Counted from the first letter of the stretch, positions 47,270 to 59,039 are shown. The stretch: DNA of 64,000 bases from Sciurus carolinensis (GCF_902686445.1 NC_062232.1:37156454-37220453), one strand, 5' to 3'. The notes: a model not told the origin generated them from the letters alone. Program-made: numbers and translations.

Positions 47270-48065
47270 AGCCTACCAGCAGTGTATGAAATCCCTGTTT
47301 CTCCACAGACAGAACAGCACAGTAAAATATTACACTTTGCATCTTTGTCATTCTGACCAGTGAAAAAGTGATCTCAGTTTACTTAAAATTTGCATGTCTG
47401 TTATTATGAGTGGGGTGCTAGAATCTTTTTATTCTTTTAAGAATCATTTGTGCTTTTCTTTCTATAAACTGGCCATTCATATTAATATTTTATTAGATTG
47501 CTAGTTTTTTAAAATTGATTTTTAAGAACTCTATTAGAGAAATGTAGAATTTTGTCTGTGATAGGAATTTCAGAGCCTTTTGTGGTTCATATAAATGTGG
47601 TGATTGGGTTTGCCTATCACTGTGTGAGCTATGTCTCCCTTAAACTTGTTACAATGTTGGGATATTACTCCTCTGGCATGAAAAAAAAAAAAAGATTTTC
47701 AAATATTTCCAATTTTTCGTTGTTGTTTTTTTGGTTTTGCTTAGAGTGATTTTGCCAGGCAGATATTATTTATTTGTCTTGGGTAAAATTTATGAGACTC
47801 TTTTTTTTATATGGCTTTAGGGTTTTGTGTCATTCTCAGAAAAGCTTTTCACATTCTAGGATGATAGTAAGAAAGTATCCTTGGTTCTTCAAGTATTTTG
47901 ATGGTTTCAGTTTTAACATTAAATTATCTGAACCATCTGGAATATATCTTGGTACAAAGTGTGAGGCATGGGTCCAACGTTACTTTTTGTTGTTGTTGTT
48001 TTCACAATGCTACCGCCATTCTCATCTATTTGTATGATTTAAAATGTAAGTTAATATGTTATTTT
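47270..48065 (-). repeat. Ancient L1 relic, minus strand, part 2
   Basis: Follows on from 46829. CCTACCAGCAGTGTATGAAA, then CATTCTGACCAGTGAAAAAG, are the expected next landmarks of a reversed L1. Confidence 0.5.
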
Positions 48066-48237
48066 CATATATAGTTATATATAATTCATGATATATATAC
48101 ATTCCTAATAGTACTCACATTTTCTGCATTTATATTTATTTTTTGGTGTGCTTGCTGTGTCCAAGACTAGAAGGTGTGGTAGTCTTATATTACTTTGTCT
48201 TATCTCTGTCAATTTCCTCCTATATTTCTGTGATGAT

Positions 48238-48325
48238 GATTTTTTTTTTCCAGTTCTGGGAATTAAACCCAGGGCCTCACACATGGTAGGTAGGTGCCCT
48301 ATCACTGAACTACCTCCCTAGTCTG
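48238..48325 (-). mobile_element. ID SINE, minus strand
   Basis: T run, then GGGAATTAAACCCAGGGCCT to CTACCTCCCTAGTC. Confidence 0.8.
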
Positions 48326-48326
48326 T

Positions 48327-48715
48327 GTGATGATTAATTTTATGTATCAACTTGGCTAGGCTACACAGTACCCATTTGTTTGGTCAAATCTAATCTAGAT
48401 GTTGCTGTGAAGGTATTTGTGGATGTGATTAATATTTATAATCAGTTAACTTTAAGAAGATTACCCTCCATATTGTGGGTGGACCTCATCCAATCAGTTG
48501 AAGACCTGAAGAACAAAGACTAAGAGAAGCAATTCTGCCTTGAGACTGCAACAAAGAAACACTCCCTGAGTTTCCAGCCTGCTGGCCTGCCCTGAAGATT
48601 TTCGACTGGAAGATTGCAATATCAACTTTTATCAGAGTTTCCAGCACGTTGGCCCACACTGCGGATTTTAGACTTATCAGTCCCCATAATGGCATAAGCC
48701 AAATTCCTTAAAATC
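48327..48715 (+). mobile_element. MLT2-like ERVL LTR
   Basis: GTGATGATTAATTTTATGTA, GGTGGACCTCATCCAATCAG and CATAATGGCATAAGCCAAAT mark an MLT2-type LTR. Its last bases (TGGAGAATGCTGACTAATACA type) lie at about 49198-49219, beyond a nested MaLR LTR. Non-coding. Confidence 0.7.
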
Positions 48716-48721
48716 TCTACG

Positions 48722-48795
48722 TGTGTGTATATGTGTGTGTGTCGGGTGGTGTTCATGTGCATGTATTCACATGCATGCATGTGTGTGGTTGGTAT
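48722..48795 (+). repeat. (TG)n-rich tract
   Basis: GTGTGTGTATATGTGTGTGT and later ATGCATGTGTGTG; grown from the AT-rich end of the LTR. Confidence 0.8.
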
Positions 48796-48810
48796 TGTTT
48801 TTCTGGTCCT

Positions 48811-49194
48811 ATGGTTTGAACATGGATAGTGTCCCCCTTAAGTTTTCTTTAAGTCAGGCATGGTGGTTCATGTGTTAAAAGCCCAAGGTAGCACTGTTGG
48901 GGAGTGTAGGAGGTAGGGCCTCTTGAGAAGTCCTTAGGTCATTGGGGCCATTTTCTCAAATGGGATTGTGGGACCCTGGTCTTGTTCTCTTTCTGTCAGC
49001 TTCCTGGCTCATGATATGAGTGGTTTGCTCTCCCAAGAATTCCCACCATGATATGCCACCCTCGTGAGAGGCCCAAATCTAGCCACCAGATCTTGAATTT
49101 GAACCTCCCAAAGTGTAAGTTAAGCAAACCTTCTTTTCTTCATAGTAGCCTTTCTCAGGTATTTTTGTCATAGTTATGTGAACCTGAATAATAC
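48811..49194 (+). mobile_element. MaLR LTR nested in the ERVL LTR
   Basis: TATGGTTTGAACATGGATAG at the start and GTCATAGTTATGTGAACCTG at the end fit a MaLR LTR in plus orientation, with TAATACATC marking return to the MLT2 sequence. Confidence 0.65.
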
Positions 49195-49229
49195 ATCTGG
49201 AGAATGCTGACTAATACAATTTCTAATGG

Positions 49230-49745
49230 CTTTTCTTTGTACATTCAGATGGTATAATAGTCTGGCATTGAACTTCAACACAATGAGTATTTTATTTGTG
49301 CCCTTTTACTAACACAAATCTATCTTTGTCTGATTAGTGCTTTTTGTCTTGATCATCTAATATTGCCAACTCCTCCACCCCCTTTTGTGCTCTTCATTTA
49401 TCTATTACTCTTTGTCTACATTTTAGTTTGTAACTCTTTTTTAAATTGGTATGTCTCATTTAATGAGATTATATTTAAATTTCTTTTACTCAACCAAGTC
49501 TTTTAATAGAGGATTTATATTTTTTGTTAGTTTTGAAGTCTTTGGTTTTATGTCATTTTGTCCTGTAACTTATATATTAACATTTCTCTGCCATTTTCTT
49601 TATATCCAGTTTCTTGTTTATCTGCTCATTGTTTTAGAAAAGTATTTCATTCTCTTAGTTGAAAGGGATTCACTGGAAGAAGAGAAAACTTGCACATTTT
49701 ACTTCATACACCTATTTCCTAAATTGATCTAGTAAATATATTACC
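49230..49745 (-). repeat. Ancient L1 ORF2 relic, minus strand
   Basis: TAAATTGGTATGTCTCATTT and similar phrases suggest the reversed endonuclease end of ORF2; weakly supported. Confidence 0.4.
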
Positions 49746-49765
49746 TGGTAAATACCTCTAGATTT

Positions 49766-49859
49766 TTTTTTTTTTTTTTTTTGCGGTGCAGGGGATCAAA
49801 CCCAGGGCCTTGTGCTTGACAGGCAAGCACTCTACCAACTGAGCTATCTCCCCAGCCCC
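49766..49859 (-). mobile_element. ID SINE, minus strand
   Basis: T run, reversed ID body of the young type, flanked by AATACCTCTAG and AATGCCTCTAG. Confidence 0.88.
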
Positions 49860-49887
49860 AATGCCTCTAGATTTTTAAAAAATTTTG

Positions 49888-50018
49888 TTTAAGCCAGGCA
49901 TGGTGGTGCATGCCTATAGTCCCAACTATTCAGGAGGCTAAGGTAGAAGTACCACTTGAGTACGTGAGTTTGAGACCAGCCTGGGCAATATAGTGAGATC
50001 CCATTAAAAAGAAAGAAA
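49888..50018 (+). mobile_element. Monomeric B1 SINE
   Basis: GCCAGGCATGGTGGTGCATG through GCAATATAGTGAGATCCC with a GAAA tail, and no ID half, unlike most B1 copies in this window. Confidence 0.75.
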
Positions 50019-50082
50019 GAAAAGAACAGAGAAGAGAAGAGAAGAGAAGAGAAGAGAAGAGAAAAGAAAGGAAAAAAAATAT

Positions 50083-50481
50083 TCAGACCCGGAGTGGTGA
50101 CACATGCCTGTAATACCAGATGCTCCAGAGTCTGAGACAGGAGGATTTTGAGTTCAAAGTCAGCCTCAGCAACTTAACGAAGCTGTCTCTAAATAAAAAT
50201 TTAAAACAGGGCTGGGGATGTGGCTCAGCAGTTAGGTGCCCCTAGGTTCAATCCCTAGTACCACAAAAAAAAAAAAAAAAGAAAAGAAAAAGAAAAAAAT
50301 TCAGTGGGGCACTTTGGACCTCACCTATAATTCCATCAACCCAGGGAAGGCCAAGGGAGGAGGATCTCAAGTTCCATACCAGGTTTAGCAACTTGTCAAG
50401 ACCCTGTCTCAAAATAAAAATTAAAAAAGGGGTAGGGTTATGACTCAGTATAGATGACCTCTGGGTTCAATTCCCAGTAAA

Positions 50482-50482
<1 letters not shown>
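50083..50482 (+). mobile_element. Two tandem B1-dID SINEs
   Basis: First copy at 50083-50275, second at 50298-50482. The second ends in a (CA)n tract at 50483-50525. Confidence 0.8.
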
Positions 50483-50522
<40 letters not shown>

Positions 50523-50583
50523 TACACTCAAAGTTTTCTTTAAATTAATCTTTGTCTAATTGATGAGTCTAGGGTGAAATGGT

Positions 50584-50626
<43 letters not shown>

Positions 50627-50628
50627 CA
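50483..50628. repeat. (CA)n and (TG)n tracts in inverted arrangement
   Basis: (CA)n at 50483-50525 and (TG)n at 50582-50622, about 56 bases apart, can pair as a hairpin or form Z-DNA. Confidence 0.85.
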
Positions 50629-50654
50629 TATATATATTATTGTTATTAGCATTA

Positions 50655-50958
50655 TTGCTACTGGGGATTGAACCCAGGAGCACTTAACCACTGAGCCACA
50701 TCCCCAGCCCTTTTTTGTATTTTTTTATTTAGAGATAAGGTTTTGCTGAGTTGCTAAGTGCTTCGATAACTTCCTGAGACTGGCTTTGAACTCACAATCC
50801 TCCTGCCTCAGTCTCCTGAGTTGCTGGGATTACAGGTGGGCACCACCCCGCCCAGCCTTATTTGTTTCCTTATTTGTTTATTTTTATTTAGAGACAGGGT
50901 CTCACTAAGTTGCTTAGGGCCTTGCCAAGTTGCTGAGGCTGACTTTGAACTTGTGAAA
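50655..50958 (-). mobile_element. B1-dID SINE and partial B1, minus strand
   Basis: Complete reversed B1-dID at 50655-50856, then a second, partial reversed B1 at 50865-50957 cut after ACTTTGAACTTGTG. Confidence 0.8.
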
Positions 50959-51124
50959 TGGTATATTCTGAATCATGCTTTGGAGATAAAGAATTTAGCG
51001 CACTTTACTTCATTTCTAATTCCCTGTAAATATTAACTGGGGTTTTAGATTCAGATACTTCTATTACTATTTCAAAAATTTTAAGCTGAATTTGAGAAAA
51101 AAAATGTGGATTCAGTTTTGTTTG

Positions 51125-51190
51125 TTTTGGTGCTGGGGATTGATCCCAGGGTAAGCATACGCTACCACTAAGCTACACCCCCAGTCCCAG
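51125..51190 (-). mobile_element. Short ID SINE, minus strand
   Basis: GGTGCTGGGGATTGATCCCA to CACCCCCAGTCCC, internally shortened. Confidence 0.75.
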
Positions 51191-51239
51191 ATATAATTAT
51201 ATGTTTTATAATTAGATATGATACAATTATTTAGATGCA

Positions 51240-51588
51240 ATCTTCCTCCTCCTTCTTCTTCCTCCTCCTCTTCTTCTTCTTCCCCTCCTCCTCCTTCTTT
51301 CCCCTCCCCCTCCCCCTTCCCTCTTCTCTTCCTCCTCCTCCTCCTCCTCCTCTTCTCTTCCTTCTTCTGATTGAATTCAAGGGCACTTTACCATTGAGCT
51401 TCATCCCTAGTCCTTTTTATTTTATTTTAAAAATTTGAAACTGGGTCTGGCTAAGTTGCCGAGGGTCTCACTAAGTTGTCCAGGCTGGCCTCAACTTATA
51501 AACCCTCTTGCCTGAGCCTGCCAAGTTTACAGGTGATTCCCAGGTAATTCCTGGGATTACAGGTGAGTTCCACTGCACCCAGCTAGAT
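51240..51588 (-). mobile_element. B1-dID SINE with pyrimidine-rich tail, minus strand
   Basis: A CTT/CCT tract (51240-51368) is the expanded tail. The reversed ID and B1 halves follow, with a duplicated TCCCAGGTAATTCCTGGG section near the B1 start. Confidence 0.75.
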
Positions 51589-51969
51589 GCACTTCTATTT
51601 TGGCTTCATAATTCTCCCCTCCATGACGTATTCATTCTGGAGCATTTTTTATTTTATCTCTTGGTTGGTTGGAATAGATTGTCAACCAATTTTTCAAGAA
51701 GGTGATATCTTTTATTATCCCTTAAATAGCACTGTATTTTTCTGGCATCTTTATACTCTTGACAACTCAGATGTATATTACATTTTGGGGTTATAAATTT
51801 TTCTAAAACTCTATATATGAGAAGTCAGAGAGATTGATTTTTGTTTTTACTTGGGTAACCTGATTTTGGATTTTTGCCTGAATAATCATAAAAACTTTAA
51901 TATTATAGCTTAAAACTTTTGACTTTGCCTAGAACATGGTGGACTCTTTCAATCAATAAGCACTGTTCT

Positions 51970-52052
51970 TGGGGCTGGGGGTGTAGTTCAGTGGTAGAGT
52001 GCTTGTCCAACATGTGTCAGGCCCTGGGTTCCATCCCCAGAACTTCAATAGA
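51970..52052 (+). mobile_element. ID SINE
   Basis: GGGGCTGGGGGTGTAGTTCA through CCATCCCCAGAAC. Confidence 0.82.
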
Positions 52053-53567
52053 GAGATTTTTTTTTTTTTTCTGTTATTTTTATTACTTCTCTTCCATTTG
52101 CCTTTGTTCCTCTTTCAGGAATACAAATTATTCATCTGTTAGTTCTCCACTCTTCTTTTTCCATAGCTGTCATCCTTTCTCTCATTGTTTTCATATCTTT
52201 CATATTTCATTCAATTTCTTAGCATCAGCTTTGTTCTTAACATCAATTCAAATTTTTGCCATATAAATTTTGATCTTTACTGTCTCCCATGTACACTTCA
52301 ATTTTGTTCCTGCTGTTTTAGAATACTTGCTAATTTTTCTTACCTGTCCATTTCTCTTTTCATCTCATCTGAAAAATCTGTTGGATTTTCATCTTAGTCC
52401 AAACTTTTCCCTCCTGTTTCTTTTTTACAGAATCCTTTAGGTTGCCAAGAGGTTTCTAAAATTTTCTCCTGGTGAAGGAAAGTTCCCATCCTCTCTGATT
52501 TTTCTGGATACTGTACTCTCTTCTCTAGTTCTGTGTTGGTTTTTCTCCTTACCCTCAAGTAAGGTAGTTTCTCTAGACTCAATATCTGTCTACAAGGACT
52601 AAGCTGGCTACCTTTGGACCTACCATCTGTTTATGGAAGTAGTAATAGACTCACCATCTCAAATCTATAGCTGGAGGGCACATTATTGTACGTGTAGTTT
52701 GATTTACCCTTTGTACCTCTTATCTGCTAATGTGATACACAACACAATACAACCCCCAACACAGACTTCTCTCAGACACCTTCAAGTAGTTCAACTTTCC
52801 CTAACATTTTGGGTAGAATCTTCTACATAATTTGGAGAAAATTACACGTAAAATGAGAATGAGAGACCCCTTGTTCAAAAATTAAGAATATTAAGACAGT
52901 GACAACAGAAAATTAAATCAAGTATGGGTGTCTTATTATAGAGCCTGGGTAACTGACCACACAGGTCTCATGCCCATGAAGCCAGCCTTGGTTATGGGGA
53001 CTATGTGGGCCTAAATATAAATCTCCCTTTCCTCTTAATCTCTCCCTTATTTACTGCTCACTTGTTTTATCTATCTGCCTAGATAAACCATAGGAAATAG
53101 ATGGGTGTAAGGGTGTACGGGAGGCAGGGATGGGGATCAATATTCTTGTGAACAGTTTTCAAGGGTGGAGAAACTGTCACCTTTTGTTGGTTTAGGCACC
53201 AAGTCTTTGAACTGGGAGACAGATGGTAGGTGATCAAGGGATAGAGCTGTGGACCTTAAATAAGTAGACTCCTACCTTTTTCAGTCAGTTTGAAGAAATT
53301 AAGCCAAGGTAAAGCATGACTAGGATTTCTTCAATGCAGCCCTGTAAAGTCACACACCTCTAATTAACATCAATTTCATCTGGATCCAGTCCTCAGGTTG
53401 CTTGTCAGTTTTAATCTTTGATGTTGTGAAATCTTACTTGTTGTTGTTGTTGTTGTTTTTCCCCTGTTTTTGAAGGGATATTTGTGAGCCTTTAGACAAG
53501 GATGCATTTAGAGGCAAAGAGTAATAAGTCATTTGAACTGGAAGCCCCTAGGGAACCAATTAACTAG
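52053..53567. other. Unassigned sequence, pyrimidine-rich then mixed
   Basis: 52055-52400 is pyrimidine-rich on the plus strand and may be an old LINE. 52600-53567 looks unique, with a (TTG)n tract at 53438-53456. No gene seen. Confidence 0.4.
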
Positions 53568-53569
53568 GC

Positions 53570-55297
53570 CAGGGGTTGGCAAACTTACTCTTGTGGGGCC
53601 AGATAGTAAATATTTTAGGTTTTGTAGGCCAAGAGGCAAAATCAAGGATATGATGTAGTACTTATATAACAAAAGAGGAAACAAATTTCCATAGATTTTA
53701 TACTGACAAAACTCAAATTCTAATAGTAATAATTGAGTACAATTTTGGGGGCTAGAATAGAATTCTTTGTTTTTGAATACATTTTAATTGGGGTTCAAAA
53801 TTAGTGTTCCCTATCATCAGATTAGATTACAAATGTTCAGTTGTTAATGCTGATCCGTAACGAGATTTTATGTGTTCCATTTTTCAAAAAGTCTTTTCAC
53901 AGAGAAAGACACTGGCAAACATTGAATTAACCCATATATATATTTTAATTGAGTACATTTATCATATGGAAGGCATTTATAGAATTCCAGTAGATTCTTC
54001 TCTTGATATTTTCCTGTTAACATGTCGTTACATTGCAGATTAATCGGTTCCAATTATGTTTAGATGAAAACTCCTCAATTGCTCAGTTAAGTGAATTTTG
54101 AAATATGGAAATTTCCTTTACATTTACATTAAGGACTGAAAAATGGTGCCTAAAACTGTAGTTTGAACTTGGAAAAGAAATATGCTGCAAATTTATATAA
54201 AAATGGACAATTCACTTCTTGTTTTAACTTCTGACAGAATGAAAGTATATAAGGTGACTTAAAATTACTTGTAATGCAGGCAATGTTAATTGTCATCAAA
54301 ATGACTTTAGTAGAAGTTTTACATACAAGTGATATTTTGCCTTGTAATTGGTAAAATTAAAACACATCAAATCTGTAGCAAAAGCTAATTTCCATAGTCC
54401 TTCATTGTTTGATAATAGTGGTTGAACAAAATACTGTTACTGCTAAGACTTCATTCAAACTGCTGTGTAGTAGAGCAAGTCAGGATATTCAATTTCTAGT
54501 TCTGACACAGATTCACTGAACTGATGATGGTTAGTCTACAAGAGTGGATGAAGTTACCATTGATACTACTAGTTCAATAGTTCATGGTAGATTCAACTAC
54601 TACCACAAAGTAACTACCTACAAATAGTCACAGGGTTTAAAAACATTCATACAAATTTTGTCAATATGTTCCACTAAGCATATTTCTACTCCTCATATAT
54701 TGTTACTGCCATTAGATGTAACACATCTTAGAAGATTCCACTTCATGTTGTAATGAATCAGTATTTTTTTAGTTTCTTTAAAAATAATTTTACCTGGCAT
54801 TGTTCCATGCAAACTATTCAAAGGGGCTAATTCTTCAGGCCCTTCAAACATGACATTGACTCCTCAAATAAACAACTGAGTGGTATCTGTAATATTTAAC
54901 TCATGAAGTGCCAAAGGAAACCACTCAAAATTAATTGCCATATCTTTCAATTGAGTATGGATATTGATCACAATGTCTTCAATTCTTCTAGAGTTCACAG
55001 AAAGTGCTTTTTGTCCTATTTTTTAGCTGAAAGGCTAATGATCTTAAGTTCATTTTCTCTGGACACATTTCTTTGGCTGTTGCAATCAAACATAATTTAA
55101 TCAAACAGTTTTCCTTGTTTGGTTAAGAGATGAGCTGCTCAGAAAATTGCTTTGTTTCAATCTCATTTCACTTTTTATTTTTGTGAAAAATTCTGCTGTG
55201 ACAAAATAGTCTTTTTAAAATTTTCTAATTGTTCTCCCTGTTGCTTTCCTGTTGACTGTGAAGACTGTGATGCATGCTTAGTCTGATAATGTTGACG
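53570..55297 (-). pseudogene. Decayed hAT (Charlie-type) transposase element, minus strand
   Basis: CAGGGGTTGGCAAACTTACT at 53570 is a hAT terminal repeat followed by the AGATAGTAAATATTTTAGGT subterminal section. On the minus strand, 54790-55010 reads through text like RRIEDIVINIHTQLKDMA, then DTTQLFI, a stop, and GVNVMFEGPEELAPLNSL, typical of hAT transposases related to ZBED/GTF2IRD2-type domains. The stop TGA sits where CGA (Arg) is expected, so it fits CpG decay. Terminal copy on the right side not found. Confidence 0.7.
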
Positions 55298-55393
55298 TGC
55301 TTCAGGTTAGGTATTTAGTTGTTTAAAATAGGTTATTCTTCTTATAACTGAATGGGTTTCTTCTGACACTGATGGTATTACACATTGATATTG
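55298..55393 (+). repeat. 96-bp direct repeat, copy 1
   Basis: Begins TGCTTCAGGTTAGGTATTTA. The second copy is at 56607-56702; four differences, all transitions. Confidence 0.9.
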
Positions 55394-55492
55394 ATATACA
55401 TTGACACATATTGTATTTTTTTAGTAGGCAATAGTATATTGCATAATAAATGCTTTGCCATCAAATTTGATAATAATCCATACTCTACTGTG

Positions 55493-55555
55493 GGTTGGGG
55501 ATGTAGCTCAGTGATAGAGTGTCCCTGGTTTCAATTTCCTGTATTGATTAAAAAG
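55493..55555 (+). mobile_element. Short ID SINE
   Basis: GGGTTGGGGATGTAGCTCAG then a shortened body (GTCCCTGGTTTCAATTTCC). Confidence 0.7.
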
Positions 55556-55599
55556 CCTTTGTCATATAATTTAAGTATCTGATTCATCTTAGTATTTGC

Positions 55600-56150
55600 A
55601 TCTTTGATTATATTTCCTTATTTAAGATTATCCTGATTTTTGGTGTGAGGAGTGATTTTTGATTGAAACCTGGACATTTGGGGTATTAGGTTGAGACTCT
55701 GGATCTTATTTAAATCAGAGCAGGCTTCCTCTGACATTGCTGTGGTTGGGGGTAGGAGCTCTGACTCCTCACATTCAATCTTCATTGACACTGAGTGGAA
55801 AAGGAGTGTCTCCTCACTGTTTGGTGGGAATGGGAATTCTGGCTCTCTAACAGGCCTTGAATGACACTACCCTGGCTGGGAGGTATGGAAGTACCTCTTT
55901 ATTGCTCCCTGCATTGCATTTGGATGATGGCGTTGTTACCACTGATTAGTGGTGAGTCTTGACACCCCACTAGGCCTCCTCTAACACTAACTCAGCAGGG
56001 AGTGGGCATAACTCCTCATAACTACTGGGTAGAGATGGAATTTCAGGTTCCCCAGTGCAGTTGTGTGGCGGGGTGAGGTTCAGCCTGGTGAAGGTGTGGG
56101 AATTTAGGTTTCTTCTAGAAGCAGAAGTCCTAAAACCATTCTGACAACTT
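55600..56150 (+). repeat. Ancient L1 (L1M-like) 3' UTR relic
   Basis: GAAACCTGGACATTTGGGGT, GAGACTCTGGATCTTATTTA and repeated GACTCCTCAC-type sections fit the old L1M 3' UTR. Confidence 0.6.
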
Positions 56151-56194
56151 TTTTTTTTTTTTATAATAATGAGTCTTTTATTATTTGTTTATTT

Positions 56195-56400
56195 TTTTGT
56201 AGTACTGGGGATTGAACCAAGGGATACTCTATCACTGAGCTACATACCCCATTAGCTTTACCAGTGATTTACATTCCCAGCCCTTTTTCTTTTTTGAGAC
56301 AGGGTCTCACTATGTTGTCCAGGTTGGCCTTGAACTTGTGATCTTCCTGCTTTAGCCTACTGAGTTTCTGAGATTATAGGTGTGCATCTCCATGCCTGAA
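56195..56400 (-). mobile_element. B1-dID SINE, minus strand, with internal insert
   Basis: Reversed ID half has an extra 30 or so bases (TTAGCTTTACCAGTGATTTA); reversed B1 half follows. Confidence 0.75.
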
Positions 56401-56606
56401 TCAGTTAGACAGATAATCTTTATGACATTGGTTAGTATAGTATAGGAAGAACTGGTAAATTTTTTGAACTTATTTTTGATTCTCACGTAAAGGATGAGTA
56501 CAGTTCTATTTATAAAACTGATAAATCATGACTTTGCTGTGTTACTTTTTATTATCTGTACAGGTTCTATGGCACTAACCCTGGAAATAAACTATATATT
56601 CCTACA

Positions 56607-56702
56607 TGCTTCAGGTTAAGTATTTAGTTGTTTAAAATAGGTTATTTTTCTTATAACTGAATGGGTTTCTTCTGACATTGATGGTATTATACATTGATAT
56701 TG
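56607..56702 (+). repeat. 96-bp direct repeat, copy 2
   Basis: Matches 55298-55393 with four transitions; offset 1309 bases. Confidence 0.9.
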
Positions 56703-56899
56703 CTACAAATTATGCAACAATTACTCTATAATCTTAGTACGTTTTATATAATTCAACATATTGATTTATGTACATTTATCTATATATGTCATATCAACTT
56801 GGTAAATTCAGATTAAACTTTGCTCAGCTCCTAGTGTGTTGTTAGAATTATGAAACAAAAATTAGTACTAAGCGATACAAGATTTATTTTTTTAAAATT

Positions 56900-57082
56900 A
56901 TTTTTGGTACTCGGGAGGTTAACACAGGAGTGTTTTACCATTGATTTACATTCCCAGCCCTTTTTGAGACAGGTTCTTCAAAAGTTGCTTAGCGTCTTGC
57001 TAAATTGCTGAGGTTGGCTTTGAACTTTCGAACCTCCTGCCTAAGCCTCCCGAGTGGGTGGGATTATAGGTGTGTACCCCTG
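56900..57082 (-). mobile_element. B1-dID SINE, minus strand, diverged
   Basis: ID half strongly decayed (TTGATTTACATTCCCAGCCC); B1 half ends GGGATTATAGGTGTGTACCC. Confidence 0.7.
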
Positions 57083-57304
57083 ACAAGGTTTAATTTTAGA
57101 ATAAGTGAAATGTAGCAATGTTGGGTTTACATGTCTCAAGTATAAAGTGGATTCTGACTGCTTACCTGTTGGAATTATAGGGAGGCTAGGGAGGGAGAAA
57201 GAGGAAGTGATTGGTAGATGGCAATCAATAAATTGAGAACCCCATTGTAAAAGCAAGAAAAGATTTCAGAAATTTCAGTCTTCCTATTTTATCAAGTTTT
57301 TGTT

Positions 57305-57390
57305 TTGTTTTGGTGCTGGGGATTGAACCCAGGGCCTCATGTGTACCAAGTACATGTTTTACCACTTAGCTATACCTCTACCTCTATTGA
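57305..57390 (-). mobile_element. ID SINE, minus strand
   Basis: TTTTGGTGCTGGGGATTGAA through ACTTAGCTATACCTCTACCTC. Confidence 0.8.
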
Positions 57391-57394
57391 AGTT

Positions 57395-57580
57395 TTTTAA
57401 TCCATATTATGCATCTGGCACTTTATCTACCTTATAGCATCTAATCTTTAATGTTGGAAAGTGGCTATATTTTCTTTTCCACAGATGAGTGACTGAAGTT
57501 CAAATTAGACTAACTAACTGAAGGCCACCCAGCTATCAAATAATAGTTAGGAGTTGAGACTATCTGTGTGTCATGGTTCA
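57395..57580 (-). repeat. MIR relic, minus strand
   Basis: CACAGATGAGTGACTGAAGT and AAGGCCACCCAGCTATCAAA are the reversed MIR core. A second possible MIR core lies at 57850-57960 (CCAAGGTCACAAAGTC). Confidence 0.6.
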
Positions 57581-57960
57581 TGCTCCTTTGGTGACACCAC
57601 TCTACCTTCCATGGGTTTTCAGATTTCACTTTTCATAGAAATAATTATTATAGAACCATTTATTCTACTTCCCCATTTTTCTCTCCAGTGAAGGAGAAAG
57701 TTTTCATACCTATTTTACATATATTTGACAGACAATAAACTATGCAAGATCCAACAAATTACATAGTGACACCAAGAACTTATGTCACCACATGGAAATT
57801 GTCCCATGCTTGAAGGAGGATAGATCCTTATAGTTAGAATAGAAACAGATCTGTGGCTTAGAGAATAGGTAATTTCTCCAAGGTCACAAAGTCTGTGCAG
57901 AACAAGGATAGGTAATCAGGTCTGCCCTACTCCAACCTTCCAGGCTCCCACACCACTGCA

Positions 57961-59039
57961 TTCACTGGAGGCAATTCTGTTTTATAGTTTTGGTGGAAAG
58001 GAATATGTTGGGAGATGGGGAGTGGGTAGCTTCATCATTCTGGGAAAGGATCTGAATTAAAAGCCAACTTTAGTAAGATGGTCAAATACTGGCAGATTTA
58101 TATCTTCTGTGCAAGTGTCTGTGCGTGTGCATGGGTGTGTGAGCGCTCCATGCTAGTGGGGTCAAAAATATTCCAGGCTTTGAAGGCCACTGTTTGTGAC
58201 AAAGTTAACAATGCATGTGTTAATTTAGCTGCAGAAAATATTCAGCTCCCTCTACTCATTTAAGCAAAATGGCATGCTATGAAGAATGGAAGAAGTGTTT
58301 TAGGGAGTAATTAAATATGAAATATAATCTATATAAAACTAGAGTTTGTTCCATTAGTTACTAGTCTCGAGGGAACAATTTAAAATTTGTTGTCTGTGTG
58401 CAGTCAGTTGGGATTTCCATAGGGTTCTGAGTACTGCTACGATTTACTGACTCAGCACTTAACTGTCTTCCTGATATTTTGAAATCCAAGTTTAAATAAA
58501 TCCAATTGGTTACAGGTGGAAATTTACTATAAAAAATAAAAATCCATTTATAAAGGGAACCTCCTTCACGTTAATTTTTACTATTTCCCTATGCCTTAAG
58601 ACTGGAAGTATGCCCTGTAACAGACTTGCTATATGAGATATATCTTATTAAATTTGCCATTTGAAAAGAATAGTTGACAGAAGGCCTGTTCCCCCCCACC
58701 CCCCAATTTCTCCTAATTATGCTATCGATTGACTACCGGACCAAGGACTTTTATTTGCACGCGAGAGACGGTCAGAACAAGAAAGTTTTATTGCTAAGGG
58801 TTTTTGCATGTAGTGGAAGCTGAAAACGCTTTCTGGGCTGCAAGGTGTGATGAGGATTCTAACTACGTTTTCTCCCAGGTCTGTCCACAAGCAGCCCCTT
58901 AGCACTCCATGAAGGTCCCAATGAAATCACAGCAACAGAACCCAACATCCTGGAGATCCCGCTTAACAATTTTTCATTGCTTTTTCTTATAATACTATAA
59001 TTGATTACTGATAAGATGCAAGGTAAAGACAGGTAGCAT
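57961..59039. other. Unique sequence upstream of the KDM6A CpG island
   Basis: About 1 kb with no recognisable transposon, ending at the island edge. A C run lies at 58691-58703. Sequence may include distal regulatory DNA, but I cannot point to a defined element. Confidence 0.5.
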
